Shown piece by piece: positions 23,345-35,114 of a DNA stretch of 64,000 nt; position 1 is the stretch's first letter; every line of letters begins with the position of its first letter. Below the pieces are notes generated by a model that made no database searches, had not been told where the DNA came from, and saw only the letters and a program-made list of their open reading frames with translations. The stretch is from Micrasema longulum. Taxonomy: Eukaryota > Arthropoda > Insecta > Trichoptera > Brachycentridae. Made by a program: the position numbers and the translations under genes. The DNA lies in NCBI GenBank assembly GCA_022494885.1, contig JAGVSM010001208.1, positions 1-64,000 on the forward strand. The letters are read 5' to 3'.

Positions 23345-23560
23345 CCATTACGCACAAGCGATGTTATTAGCCAATTGCGTCAAGTAGCTCGGTCCCGCGA
23401 AATGAGAACAGGAGATGTTTAAAATGCCGAAACGTAGGCCCGGTAGATGCCATCTTGACTTTAAGAACCTCCTATGACCTGTTTTGGGCGCGGGGTACCG
23501 CCCTGCGGGTCCGCCATGTTGCGCCGCCATATTGGATAATTACTTTTGGCGGGAATTACC
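23345..23560. other. GC-rich patch with three GCCATnTTG words
   Basis: GCCATCTTG at 23449, GCCATGTTG at 23513 and GCCATATTG at 23526, in a locally GC-rich segment without an open frame. These resemble YY1/Pho sites. No gene is recognisable beside it. Confidence 0.4.
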
Positions 23561-23687
23561 TACTTACTTTTAGGTATAATTTTTTAGGTCAACAGTAAAT
23601 TCAGAGATTTAAAAAAATAAATTATAATAGATATCGAACTAATGCAAATTTAAAAAATAAATAATATTGTTTTTTATTATTTTGTCG

Positions 23688-23775
23688 GCCACTTGGTGTA
23701 ATATAATGGTCAGCGCGTTTGTCCACCATGCAGAAGTCTCGAGTTCGATTCCCGACATGGTTGATATTTATTTTT
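23688..23775 (+). mobile_element. SINE1 tRNA-like head
   Basis: TTGGTGTAATATAATGGTCA GCGCG (A-box) and GAGTTCGATTCCCGACATGG (B-box) followed by A/T-rich sequence. The body is absent. Confidence 0.65.
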
Positions 23776-24118
23776 ATTTTATTTTATTCAGAAAACATAC
23801 AGTCATACAAAATAAGTATTAAAAACAACAATTTTTTAACATAAAAAGACCACTCAAGTTTTCATAAATTATGCAAAAGATATAAACATTAAATGAGACA
23901 AAAAAAATAAATAAATAAGAATTTCAAGTGAGAAAATAATAATTATTGACATTTGCGTTTTCCATGGAGGTAATTAATTAAAATAAATAAAAATACCGAA
24001 TGTACACTCCGAGCCATCCACGCAAACACATGAACGCACATATAAAACATACACAAACATATACATTACATGCGGCACATATACATAGCATGAACCACTC
24101 AAGATGCACATTTAGCAA

Positions 24119-24420
24119 CTATCCCAAATAATCGACCCCATGAAGAAATTTTTTGTACAAATGCAACGCGCAGTTAAAAATGTCTACATCAATACTGAGT
24201 CCATTATAATTTCTACAGGTACGTCTAATGAATGAATTCGAGGTATAATTGTTTTTCCATGTTGGTGTATAAAAAAAGGAATTTAATCTAGCATAGCGAA
24301 GAGGACAACGGAAACCAATATTTTGTAAAAGATACGGCGAATCAACCATATTATTGAGAATTTTGAAAAGAAAAATTAAATCACATGTAAGGTGCCTTTT
24401 TTGTAGTGATTCTATATAAT
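24119..24420 (-). mobile_element. Jockey/CR1-like LINE C-terminus
   Basis: Reads LQKRHLTCDLIFLFKILNN, then LLQNIGFRCPLRYARLNSFF, TPTWKNNYTSNSFIRRTCRN and YNGLSIDVDIFN. This is the common C-terminal pattern of Jockey-type RTs. Confidence 0.7.
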
Positions 24421-24494
24421 ATGAAATATTTATTTACAGGGGTATTTTCGCACTGAAATATTTCTTAGTCCCTGGACCGGTACCTGAAGCGTTA

Positions 24495-24670
24495 TACCCT
24501 ACCCGGTGATTAAGCCACTTGACTCACACATGGAAGGTTCCGGGTTCGATTCCCGGTGAGAACACCAAAATAAAATGTGATTTTTTCAAGCCCGCGTGTC
24601 CCGTGATGTAATTCACCACTGTAATTGGGCATCTTGGCCGGTTATGGTGCAATTTTTTGTTTGTTTATAT
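24495..24670 (+). mobile_element. SINE2 (tRNA-derived)
   Basis: Head ..GACTCACACATGGAAGGTTC CGGGTTCGATTCCCGGTGAG (B-box) and body GTGATGTAATTCACCACTGT AATTGGGC. The same family occurs at 34350 (plus) and 55055-55212 (minus). Confidence 0.8.
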
Positions 24671-24884
24671 AACTGCAAATATGCACAGAAAAATATGTCC
24701 ATACTATCCGCAAAAGCCGTATTCAGCAAGCGAATAGACTTAAAAATGATTCAATTACGACTTCTGGGCGCGTAAAACAGTGTACGAGATTAATATTTAT
24801 TTATTATGTTTATATTTTGTTTTAGATTTTAATTTCTTGTGCATATATTTCTTCATATAACTTGTAATGGACTTCGATCGTATA

Positions 24885-25245
24885 TCATTATTATTATTCC
24901 ATGTCCGCTCCCTAGTTGGAGCATATGGTGTCCACAAAGATCCTCCAAGAATCTCTGTCGGCTGCCAGCTCCTGTGAATCCTCCCAAGTCAGGTTCGCGT
25001 CCCGTAGTTCTGACACGAACTGCCGAGAAACAGTCAGCAGTGGACGTACAGGACGTCGAGAACCCGATGCCAGATTGTAAAGTAGGCAAGCGTGGTTTAG
25101 GCTCTCAGGAGGCATCCGCAGCACATGGCCAAGCCAAGCGTATCGCCTCCGCTTGATGACAGTTGTCAACGAAGTTTGCTGCGTCCATTCTCTTATTACT
25201 TCATTTCTCACAAAGTCAAACTGTCTTCTGAGAAAATAGGTGCTA
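24885..25245 (-). mobile_element. RTE-ii LINE 3' end with (AAT)n tail
   Basis: An open frame from 25211 reads RNEVIREWTQQTSLTTVIKR, RRYAWLGHVLRMPPESLNHA and DSWRIFVDTICSN with stop, followed by CTAGGGAGCGGACATGGAAT and AAT repeats. Confidence 0.82.
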
Positions 25246-25384
25246 TGCAGGCGTTATTTATTTATTTATTTACTTAAGTTAGTTAATATTACATTGTATA
25301 TTAACTAATATATTTACAATTATAACAAATGCTTATTAAATATTTCTTACATAACTACATTATTACAATAAACATAACATTTTT

Positions 25385-25610
25385 TTTTTAAATCCGTAAG
25401 TTTTCTTTCATTCTTCATACTTTCGGGCATCTCATCATACATTTTTAACCCTTTATACATTAAGCTATTTTGTGATTTTGTTTTTTTCTTAAGTGGTAGT
25501 CTTATCCTATTTCTATTTCTTGTCCTATAGTTATGAAGCCGGCATTTGGTTTTTACTGAGTAAATATTCGATCTCCAGACAGCCTTGATACTAACAATGT
25601 TTAATTATGT
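25385..25610 (-). mobile_element. Daphne/Jockey-like LINE C-terminus
   Basis: The minus strand gives RNRNRIRLPLRKKTKSQNSL then MYKGLKMYDEMPESMKNE, the same product as the plus-strand copy at 27340. Confidence 0.65.
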
Positions 25611-25888
25611 CCAAATGCTTGCAGACTGGCTGGATTTCCTCCCTAGGGAGTTGTTCATATTTAAAGTTATTTTGTGATAAAGGTTTCAGCTCTTTTACTT
25701 CACAATAGTCAACAGATGGAAGAGTTGAGAAAATGTGGATTTTCAAACATAGGCAGAATGGTGAATGTTACACAGTGTGTAAAGTGGCCACTTAAACTAG
25801 CCAATGACAGGTCATAAGCCCTGTAAATGCCTAGACTTCCATATTCCCTTCTCAAAAATGTTTTCCCTCAGTTGAAATAAATTTAGCC
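25600..25888 (-). mobile_element. fold-back element (short left arm, full right arm)
   Basis: The outer end CAAATGCTTGCAGACTGGCT GGATTTCC is followed by GATAAAGGTTTCAGCTC and the complete inverted core, ending TTGAAATAAATTT. Joined to RTE-ii. Confidence 0.8.
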
Positions 25889-26144
25889 TTCACACTGTAG
25901 CGCCTGCTATTCCTAGCCGCACTCCCAGTTCTTTTTGAAAGCTGCCATTTTTCGTAAAATATACTCCCAGGTATTTAAAACTCTCGATCCTTTCGATAAC
26001 TTGGTTCGACAGAGTCAGGGGATTTTGGACATCAAGACATGAAGTGTTACACAGTACATGGGTTTCTGCAATATTGATTTTTAAAATCATGCATGCGGAG
26101 TACCTATTTAGACCATCTACAGCGGCCTGAAGACCCCCGACTGA
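25889..26144 (-). mobile_element. RTE-ii LINE RT, left half of a split copy
   Basis: Reads LKINIAETHVL..SCLDVQNPLTL, YLGVYFTKNGSFQKELGVRL. The copy continues at 26759-26880 (ADDAVI region) across the inserted MITE. Confidence 0.8.
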
Positions 26145-26758
26145 ATGAGGAATTCCAGCCCAACCCGGAATTAAATTTCAAAAATGTTTTTGTGTACGCG
26201 TGAATATTTAAAAGTTTTGGAGTAGGATGAAATATCTCAAAAACGCACGCAAAAATAAACAAAAAATGTTAAAAATAGTATTCATTTTAAAATCGTAAAT
26301 AATGACGTCACTTCATATATCTACGTGTAGTTTTTCCGGTTTCCGCTTTAAAGCCCCCGCACCTTGTAAGAACGTTTTGACCATAGAAAAAAAGAGTATA
26401 ATAATACTTTGTTGACATTTCAACCAGAGATTATGTCAACTTTCTAGGTTTTTCTAAATCGAAACGTTCGTAAAAACAACCATAACATAGAAATGAGCAA
26501 ATTACGACCAACTAAATGGAAGTAATCAAAGCAATCTTCCATAGATTCTTGTCAGGTCAGTGAAAGTAAGAACGCCAACCGTTTCATGACGTCACTACTG
26601 AAAAGTGACACACTGATTACAGGCATTTGGCGCGGTATTTGATAAATGTAACTTTAAAAAATCATATCTTTGTAAATAACGCACAAAAAAAATATATTTT
26701 CACTTAGTTAAGTAGTACGCTAATAGGAAAAAAAATAGAAAACAGTGGAATTCCTCAT
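26145..26758 (+). mobile_element. TGAGGAATTCC MITE, copy 2 (complete)
   Basis: A 614-bp element with ATGAGGAATTCCAGCCCAAC at one end and GTGGAATTCCTCAT at the other. It interrupts an RTE-ii RT. The uninterrupted paralogue near 11290-11310 (ACTGAATCGTCAATTATAAC) shows the empty site. Confidence 0.85.
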
Positions 26759-26880
26759 TTTCAATTATAACCGCATCATCGGCATACTATAGGTCGCAGA
26801 GTTTTAGGGAAGAGGAAATGGATATTCCTCGACCTAGTTGAGTTGACTTCCTTAAAATGAAGTCCATGAGGATTATAAAA
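26759..26880 (-). mobile_element. RTE-ii LINE RT, right half of the split copy
   Basis: TCAATTATAACCGCATCATC GGC and CTTAAAATGAAGTCCATGAG match 11300-11420. Truncated at 26880. Confidence 0.75.
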
Positions 26881-27329
26881 GGATCATATATAAAATATAA
26901 TCAATAACCTCGCTCAGCTATTGGGCAAATAAAAACTGCTATCTTTCGGTATATTTATCCAGGTAGATGAAAAATACAGTTCTATGTTTGAAATAGAACG
27001 AGAATCTCGGACAAGTGTGTTCGACACCGTGGATGCTCTCAGACAAAAATCCTGAAAAAGGAAATCAAGTGGAAAAACGTCTGACTTGTAGGGTTCGATT
27101 TCTGGGAACGTTAAAATTATTTATTTTATTTATTTATTCATACAAATACAAATATATCACAAAAAATAATTGTAATGAATCCCAAAGTCTACGAGGCCAT
27201 GGGCCCTGTGTTGAGTTGGGATACATCACAGTGGAAAGTGGAAGCATGCATATTATTAAATTATAACAATAATAAATATTAAAAATTATTACATAAACAT
27301 ACATATATTTCAATAAACATCTGAACAAT

Positions 27330-27720
27330 ACGCTTAATAGTATATGAATCTATGCAATATCTGCTGCGAGAGCAGTCTCCTGCAATGTTTTTTTTTTCAT
27401 CTATTACCATATTACCAATTACCAAAATATTTTAAGGATAAAGTTGTCTTAAACAAAAATTGTCATGAATATGCTACTAGACAAAAGGATAAAATAAGAC
27501 TACCATTGTTGAAAAGAGCTGAGTCGCAAAATTGTTTGATGTATAAGGGTTTAAAAATGTATGATGAGATGCCTGAATGCATGAAGAATGAAAAGTGTCT
27601 GAAAGAATTAAAAAATAAATGTATAGTTACTGTAAGGAAATGTAAATATATATAGATGATGTAAATGTACATAATAGTTTATATTAGTTTTAATATAAGC
27701 TAACTTAAGAAATAAATAAA
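27330..27720 (+). mobile_element. Daphne/Jockey-like LINE C-terminus and 3' end
   Basis: The plus frame reads HEYATRQKDKIRLPLLKRAE, SQNCLMYKGLKMYDEMPECM and KNEKCLKELKNKC, ending at a stop followed by AATAAATAAAATAA. Confidence 0.7.
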
Positions 27721-27739
27721 ATAAAAATATAAAAAAATC

Positions 27740-28660
27740 TATTGATTTATTTAACATGCCCCTAATGTATTTTTACATAAATTTCTACTTTTTCTATCTG
27801 GCTGTGATACAATCCTACTTACTGTTTAGTAATGCACACACTTACATATATATGATATTCGCACGCACACATTGAAGAATGTACCATAATTTAATATTTA
27901 TGATTATTATTTAGAAACTTCGCTGGTCTGTCTTTAAACCTTATCTTTATTGCGTCATTTATTATTTGTTGGCCATATGTTTCATCAAATAAAACATTCA
28001 GATCATTACAAGTAAATCAAAGTTATTAGAAGTAATTTCTCAGCTAAGTCTTTATGTAAATAGTTCGCAGTCCGCTAACATGTTTGATAATTACATTTTA
28101 CGACTGTTTTATGGGGAGGAATGTTATTTTTACCGGCTTTGTTTAAACAATGTGTAAACACAAAGAACAAAATGTAACAGTCTCACAATATCCTGTGAGG
28201 GTTATTTGTTTAAACATGTTCAAACACAAAGATCTTGTATTCTCGATGCAGTTTATCTCAAACTTTCGATTCATTTGTCGCTAGTATTTTTTTATTGATT
28301 TATTGAATATGGCAGTTAATTAGTTAAATTTCATATTAAAATTTGGCAAGGTATCCGAAAAAATACTATTACTAAATTAAATTCTGCTTTGTTTTTTTTT
28401 AAATGTATACAAAAAATTTTATTCTTAATATTTTGGATATATTTATTTTGGACACTTGTGCAATAATATTTACACACGTGTCCATCCTCGTTCCAATATA
28501 ACACCCACTCACCCACCATCTCACACACTTACACTCACACAAACACACTAGTATTGTACGTATATTCAATGTATTTCTGTGGATATCTGTCATTGGTTTT
28601 ATTCTCTGTATATTTTATTTCTTATATTTTTTTTACATGTATTACTGTTGATATTCCCAA
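27740..28660. other. no recognisable feature
   Basis: AT-rich with short frames, plus a TGTTTAAACA-containing patch near 28140-28220. Nothing placed. Confidence 0.4.
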
Positions 28661-28664
28661 TAAA

Positions 28665-29245
28665 TAAAAAAATAAAAACAAAAACAAACCATCAAACCGT
28701 TTCCCCTAAAGGGTAGGTAGAGACAATATAACGCCACATCACCCTATCTTTGCATAAAGATCTCGCTTCCTCTACATTCATACATCTCTCATGCACGCGC
28801 GCTGATTATTCCGAATTTTAAAATGTCCATCTTCAAGCATTTGTTGGATTTAGTCATGCCATGTCTTTTTCGGTCATCCTCTATTTCTGCATCCATCAAC
28901 ATTCGCATTGTAAATATTCTTAGCCGTTATTTCGGTGTCCATTCGCTCTTCATGTCCAAACTAGCGCAGAGCTCCTTTCTTGATTTTGTCGATAGTGCTT
29001 ATCTCAGCGTTACATAATGTACGGATCTCAGCATTTGTGCATCTATCGTACATAGTTTTATCACAAATTCGCCTGAGAGATCGCATTTCGACAGCATTCA
29101 GCCTCCTTTCATCCCTGTTTTTCCAAGTCCATACTTCGCTCCCATACATCAGGGTCGGGACCAGAACTCCATTGTGAACTTCTAAATGTATACAATATTT
29201 ATGATAATATCCGAACAAGACGAAACGCGTCACACTGTACACTCT
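28665..29245 (-). mobile_element. RTE-i LINE 3' half
   Basis: Reads [51 protein letters not shown] and IDKIKKGALRWFGH. The 3' end has ACAAACCATCAAACCG beside an AAAAACAAAAACAAA tail. Confidence 0.75.
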
Positions 29246-29414
29246 AATATTTAAAAAAATTAAGTAGAGTTTAATCCAAGAATACTATTTTATTTTTACA
29301 TTTATAATTTTATTTAGAGTCTTTATTCAATAAAATCTAGATATGATTACAATAGTAACATTAAAAAAAAACTGAAAGTATAAAAAGTATTTGTCCCTAT
29401 AAACTATTAAATAA

Positions 29415-29558
29415 AATTCACCATTTTGCCCATGTTTAAAAATCCATATTTCTTCAATTCTTCCATCTGTTGATTTTAGTGAAGTGGATGTTCTAACATG
29501 GGCAAAATAGTGTAAGTTACACAGTATGTAAAGTGGCCACTTAAACCATCCAATGACA
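29415..29558. mobile_element. fold-back element, miniaturised (both inner arms)
   Basis: TTCACCATTTTGCCCATGTT is inverted about 85 bp later as AACATGGGCAAAATAG. The right arm ends in GGCCACTTAAACC, where a SINE1 joins. Confidence 0.7.
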
Positions 29559-29810
29559 TCATTCCCTTTCCGCGCCAAATGGTGCATAGGGCACTGCACT
29601 GGCACACCAATCGCAGAGTATCTTAATCATTTTCGTTTCATGAAAGTAAGATGATTAATCTCACGCTTTAGGTACTGTAAAATGTTTTTAGTGTAAAAAC
29701 ACTATTTTAAATAAAATTAATATTTCATATCAATCATGTCGGGAATCGAACCCGAGACCTCTTGCATGGTAGGCAAACGCGCTGACCATTACACCACGAG
29801 ACCGAACGAA
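29556..29810 (-). mobile_element. SINE1 (full length)
   Basis: On the minus strand: GGTCTCGTGGTGTAATGGTC AGCGCG (A-box), GGTCTCGGGTTCGATTCCCG (B-box), body with TTAATCATCTTACTTTC, and a 3' end TGGCGCGGAAAGGGAATGAT G. Confidence 0.82.
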
Positions 29811-30169
29811 TTAAAATAATATAATAAAGTTTTGAAAGCTTTTATTTATCGTCATAATCTGTGTGATGATCTGGAACTGTTTAAACATAAAATTAGCGGA
29901 AACATGCCTCGAATAAGCGGTCTTTATTTACTTAGGTTTTCAATATCTTGGTGCTTCAAACATCGCCACACTGTGTTAATAAAGTTTTCGAACTGTTTTT
30001 ATTAATTTATTAGTGTATAAAGGCTGTAGTCGGGTTAAACGCACGCAAAATGAGGAAATCAAAGATTTGGCCATTTTAAAACGAATGTTTTTTTATTTTT
30101 TTATTTGAAAATTTATTTATAAACCCTTATAAACAATTACATTCATTTTACAAAAAAATAATATAAATA

Positions 30170-30780
30170 ATAGTTCCCTTTCAATGGTTTCGTCAATAAA
30201 GGATCTTGGCATTACTTTAGATAGTAAACTCTCCTATCGTGAACACATTCATAATATTGTAAACAAATCTCTCAAACTTCTCGGTTTTATCAATAGAGTG
30301 ACGGCGGACTTCAAAATCTTTATTGCTCACTAGGTTCGACCCCATCTAGAATACGCTTCTCCTATTTGGTGTCCATTCTACGGGACTCATATTGACCATA
30401 TCGAGTCCATCCAACACCGTTTTCTAAGAAAAGTGGCATGGTTGCTCGGATTACAAAGGGGTAATTATTCTTATTTTGAAATAGAGCAATCTCTTAATCT
30501 GTCTTCATTGGAGAGACGTAGAACTGAGATGGACCTTATATGCATTTTCAAAATACTTAAAGCTTTAAGTTATGTCCCATCTCTGTTGCAATCAATTTCT
30601 TTTCATGTTCCCAACCGTGTCACCAGAAGTCAAAATCTGCTATTTATAAAATCTTCTAAGAACAACTTTGGTTTTTATGCCCCAATGTCCAGAATGTGTA
30701 GATTAGTCAATTCATCACACGACTTGGAATTCTTTGGGATAGATCTTCCAGCTTTTCGTAGATCTCTTCGCGACTAAACA
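30170..30780 (+). mobile_element. CR1/Jockey-like LINE C-terminal half
   Basis: Reads VSSIKDLGITLDSKLSYREH, IHNIVNKSLKLLGFINRVT, a stop at about 30331, HLEYASPIWCPFYGTHID, IESIQHRFLRKVAWLL, then a 114-codon open stretch ending FRRSLRD. A single in-frame stop breaks an otherwise well-kept segment. Confidence 0.8.
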
Positions 30781-31449
30781 GTGTGGGATGAAGTTGGATT
30801 GGCATGGTTTAGCTCGAAGTCTTATGTCTTTCGTTTTTATTGTATACCATTATTGTATTGCCCTTGTTTGTCTTTGCTAAATAGTTTTGTGTTCTTTTTG
30901 TTCAGTTTCTTGCATTTATGTTTCTTCGTGTCACTGTTGTTATTGGCTTAGGCCGTATATATATAATAAATAAATAAATAAATAAACATTTTTCATTCAT
31001 ACTCCGTTGTTCAAAATAATATTTTTTACATCTTTTGAAAAGTTTGTTTGAGTCATTTGTTTAGTTTTGTCTGGTAGTTTATTGTATAATTTCAGTCCCT
31101 GGTTCATTAGTCTTGATTGTCCTTGTCTTGTTTTAGAAAGTTGTATATGGTATTTGTCTGATATTCTCTAAAATTTGTTAAATTTGTATATTGTGAATAA
31201 ATAAAAATAAAATTCTAATTTAGAAAAATACTTTTTATTATTTATGTGAACGCTGTAGTCCGAGAGTGTGGAAGTTTGAACACGGAGCGGCCCGGACAAG
31301 AGTATTTTCACTATTTACACACACATTGTTACACACAGTTCTACAGTCAAAACATATGTGAAAAGGTGGATTATGATGTCTACACCAACAATAACGTGTC
31401 AACACGTTTTCTCCTACTAGCCGTCATTCGAATATAGTTAAAAATAGAA

Positions 31450-32273
31450 TGAGGAATTCCACTGTTTTCTAATATTTTTTTTCTATAAGCGTAATATTTA
31501 ACTAAGCAAAAAGATTTATTTTTTTTGTCCGTTATTTACAAAGATATGATTTTTTAAAGCTACATTTATCAAATACCGCGCCCAATGACTGTAATCAGTG
31601 TGTCACTTTTCAGTAGTGACGTCATGAAACGGTTGGCGTTCTTACTTTCACTGACCGCGGTAAGTTGTATTTCTCCAGCCAATAACAAAACTGACAAGAA
31701 TCTACGGAATATTGCTTTGATTACTTCATTTAGTTGATCGTAATTTGCTCATTTTTATGCTGTGGTTGTTTTTACGAACGTTTCGATTTAGAAAAACCTA
31801 GAAAGTTGACATAATCTCTGGTTGAAATGTCAAATTATACTATTTTTTTATATGGTCAAAACGTCCCTTACAAGGTGCGGGGGCTTTAAAGCGGAAAACG
31901 CAAATACTACACGGAGATATAAGGAGTGACGTCATTATTTACGATTTTAAAATTAATACTATTTTTTAAAATTTTTATTTATTTTTGCGTGCGTTTTTCT
32001 GATATTTCATCCTACTCCAAAATTTTTAAATATTCACGTGTATTATTATTATTATTATGGATAACTTCTATATCGCCATTTTCGTGATAAAATACCTCAA
32101 GGGCGCTTTACATAGTGATTCTATTGTTAAATTAATTTAATTGAAGCTTTTAAATTTGTAATTTAATTCAAACAATTTATTTCGTTGTCACATGCTACGG
32201 ATTCATTCAAATGATTGAGTGCACACGAAAACATTTTTAAAATTTAATTCCAGGTTGGGCTGGAATTCTTCAT
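31450..32273 (-). mobile_element. TGAGGAATTCC MITE, copy 3 with nested L2 tail
   Basis: Ends ATGAGGAATTCCACTG and GGGCTGGAATTCTTCAT. Inverted relative to copies 1 and 2. Compared with copy 2 it carries extra sequence at about 32043-32217 containing (TATT/ATT)n and the L2 3' hairpin. Confidence 0.82.
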
Positions 32274-32499
32274 TGCAGTAAGAGTGCATATTTTCCCAGA
32301 ATACTTAATTTTTACATATTTTTTTTTCAGAAGTAATAATATTAATAATAACCGTAGTTTATTAAAAAAATATTAATAACTTTATCTACTACATACACAC
32401 TTAGGTAATAGATTTCTCTGGATCACGTCTAGTCTGCCTAACTAGGAACAACCTGTTTTAAGGCAGACATTTTTATACAAAATAAACAATGACATTACT

Positions 32500-33330
32500 A
32501 CCTACTAGTTAATTTACTATACAGTTATACAATATTACTTTATTAGGAATGTATTTTGAGTAAATTTTTCTAAAGCTGAAATTTCTTTGCCCGAATCCAA
32601 AGTTTGTGATAGACCCCATGACCCATCCTCTAATTTGATTTCTGGTAGTGTGGGAGTGTTCCTTTTGGGATATGATAGAATAATTTGCTTTCACAAACGT
32701 TATTATTCTAAAAATATATAATTGCCTTATATCTAAGATCTCAAATTCCTCAAATAACTTGACGCTGGGGTACCTAAAGGGCTTTTTAAAAATTGATTTT
32801 TGATCAGATTCGAGAGGTTTTAATATCGATTTATTAGTGCCTCCCCATCCTATTGCGCCATAAGTTATAATTGAGTTACATAAAATAAAATATAGTAGCT
32901 TGAGTTTAATTAGGGATAAGATGTTACGTATTGACTTAAAGATATAGGAAAGTTTTCTAATTTGTTGTGTTATATATTCTATGTGTTCTGTCCATTTAAA
33001 ATATGTATCAATGATTATTCCCAAATATTTTATATGGTGTATTGATTCAAGTATTTCAGAGCATATTTTTAATTGAATGTTTTGTTTAGGCTGTCCCACT
33101 GTGGTTTTACTAAATGTTATATATTTTGTTTTGTCAATATTTAAAGTTAAGAGCCACAGCCACATCCAGCCACATTTTTATTATATTGACACTGTTTTGA
33201 GCCGCAGAATAAGTTTCATCCCATTTGTCACAAGTAAAAATTAGAACATTGTCATCTGCAAATGCAATTATGTCACATTTTTTTATGTGTGTCAGACATA
33301 AATCCTCTCTCTCTAAACAACTATGAAGAA
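32500..33330 (-). mobile_element. Jockey-like LINE, RT palm to C-terminus
   Basis: IIAFADDNVLIFTCDKWDET carries the catalytic FADD. After a local GTGGCTG repeat slip (frameshift near 33170) a 218-codon frame reads LNIDKTKYITFSKT, HIKYLGIIIDTYFKWTEHIE, IITYGAIGWGGTNKSILKPL and IFRIITFVKANYS. 5'-truncated. Related to 14140-14320 and 43695-44087. Confidence 0.85.
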
Positions 33331-33659
33331 AACACTACCGTACATTCACGAAGACTGGACCGCTGTGCGCGTGCAAACCACGAGGCCACTGCGTGATATC
33401 GCATGATTGGCCCATTTCACACCACGGCAAAAATCTACACGGCTTGATAAAATACAATACGGCGGATCGATATTTATTATTTTACAATTATTTATTAATT
33501 TAATGCCTGGCAAACGCAATAACCAGTACACCGTGAGACCGACTAATCTCCAGTCAATTTTCTTGCGCAGTATTTTTACTTGAATTTAACTCGCTAAATT
33601 TAAATATTGGTTTTGATAAAATTATATTCAAAAATCTATTTTGTTAAGTTTTATCATAT

Positions 33660-33800
33660 TATTTAAATCAGGTTGCGGTCCCGTGGTTATTGTTGCGGAC
33701 TCACGGATCAGAGGTCCGAGGTTCTAACCCAACTTGATTTCCATTTTCTAAAAGTGAGTTATTTACAACTCGTTGGAAATGGTCACCAAAATTGAAATAT
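33660..33800 (+). mobile_element. SINE3 (tRNA-like)
   Basis: GTTGCGGTCCCGTGGTTATT ..GGACTCACGGATCAGAGGTC CGAGGTTCTAACCC, then TTTCCATTTTCTAAAAGTGA. The second copy, 33955-34345, is better preserved at the B-box. Confidence 0.65.
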
Positions 33801-33954
33801 TTTGATAAATTATAAGAACGCGAACATTTTTATTTTTTATTTTTTATTTTTTAATATTATATTAACCAAGGCGTTTATTTGATATTTTTATTAAAATCAT
33901 TAACCATGGAGTTTTATTAAAAAAAACGAACAATATAAACATTTTAAAATTGAA

Positions 33955-34345
33955 ATTGAAATCGGGTTGTGGTCCTGTGGCTAGTGTCTCGGACTCACGG
34001 ACCAATGGTCCGTGGTTCGAATCCCACTCTACTCCAACTTTATTTCAAAAACAACAAACCATCACGCTGTTTCCCCGTAGGGGTAGGCAGAGAGGATAGA
34101 ACGCCATAACACTCTATCTTGGCATACAGACCTCGCTTCCTCTACATTCATACATCTTCTCATGCACGCACGCCGATTATTCCTACTTTTGACATGTCCA
34201 TCTTCAAGTATTTGATGGACTTGATCGTGCCATGTCTTTCTCGGTCTTCCTCGTTTTCTGTATCCATCAACATTTATTTCCATTTTCTAATAGTGAGATA
34301 TTTACAACTCGTTGAAAATGGCCCTAAAAATTTAATATTTGAGTA
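33955..34345 (+). mobile_element. SINE3 split by an RTE-i insertion
   Basis: Head GTTGTGGTCCTGTGGCTAGT ..GTCCGTGGTTCGAATCCC. The body resumes at 34281 with CATTTTCTAATAGTGAG. TTTATTTC is duplicated at 34039-34046 and 34273-34280 around the insert. Confidence 0.8.
34047..34272 (-). mobile_element. RTE-i LINE 3' fragment inside SINE3
   Basis: A 226-bp 5'-truncated insertion reading [49 protein letters not shown] with stop. The 3' tail side is AAAACAACAAACC. It is flanked by an 8-bp duplication typical of target-primed insertion. Confidence 0.85.
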
Positions 34346-34349
34346 AATG

Positions 34350-34540
34350 AAAAAATTGGCGGCCTCCGTCGTGCAGTGGTCAAGACGCTTGACTCACACA
34401 CGGAAGGTTCCGGGTGCGATTCCCGGTGAGAACACAAAAAATAAATGTCATTTTTCTCAAGCCTGGGTGTTCTGTGATGTAATTCACCACTGTAATTGGG
34501 CCTCCTGGCCTGTTGTGGTGCAAAAATAAAATTTTAATTA
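34350..34540 (+). mobile_element. SINE2
   Basis: GCGGCCTCCGTCGTGCAGTG GTCAAGACGC (A-box) and GGTTCCGGGTGCGATTCCCG (B-box, one mismatch), then GTGATGTAATTCACCACTGT. Confidence 0.8.
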
Positions 34541-35114
34541 AATAAAAACATAAGAACGCAAATAGGTACAAACAACTCTAATAAATGTCAATTCACTATA
34601 ATTATACCGTGCCGTTTAAATTAAAATGATATGTGTGAAATAAACTGCTCTTTGCTTTGTGTAAAATGCATTTCTGTCTTCATATTTAAAGATGCACTTC
34701 TGTTCTTTCCACTTTTATACTAATGTAAAGATGATATTTTTGATATTTTTCTTTTTCTTCTAAAAATCATTTATATATTTTTTGCTACTTCTTTGTAAAA
34801 TACATGTCTGTCTTTATTTGTATATATGTATGTAAAACATGTAAAAGCCTCAAAGGCGTTTAAATAAATGAATAAAAATAAATAAATTTAAAATGTTGTC
34901 AAATTGTGTTAGGAAGTTGTCTATATTTTGGATAGCTGGTGAACGGTAAATGGCGATAATACAAAAAGAGTTATTTACAATCATTTTAAGGCAGTTGGCA
35001 TAGGCGAAATTAATCTCTTCGATTTTAATGTGAATATTATCTTAAGCATAGACAACAATGCCACAGTTTTGGTTAAAGTTATTAATAGTATGAAATTACT
35101 GATAATTTGGTTTA

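Noticed and set aside
24839..25156. 105-codon plus-strand open frame
   Set aside because: Antisense of the RTE-ii C-terminus at 24912-25211, which carries the recognisable protein.
29745..29808. Possible functional tRNA gene (A- and B-box present)
   Set aside because: The cloverleaf is incomplete and a SINE body follows. The same head recurs with the same body at several sites, so it is a SINE.
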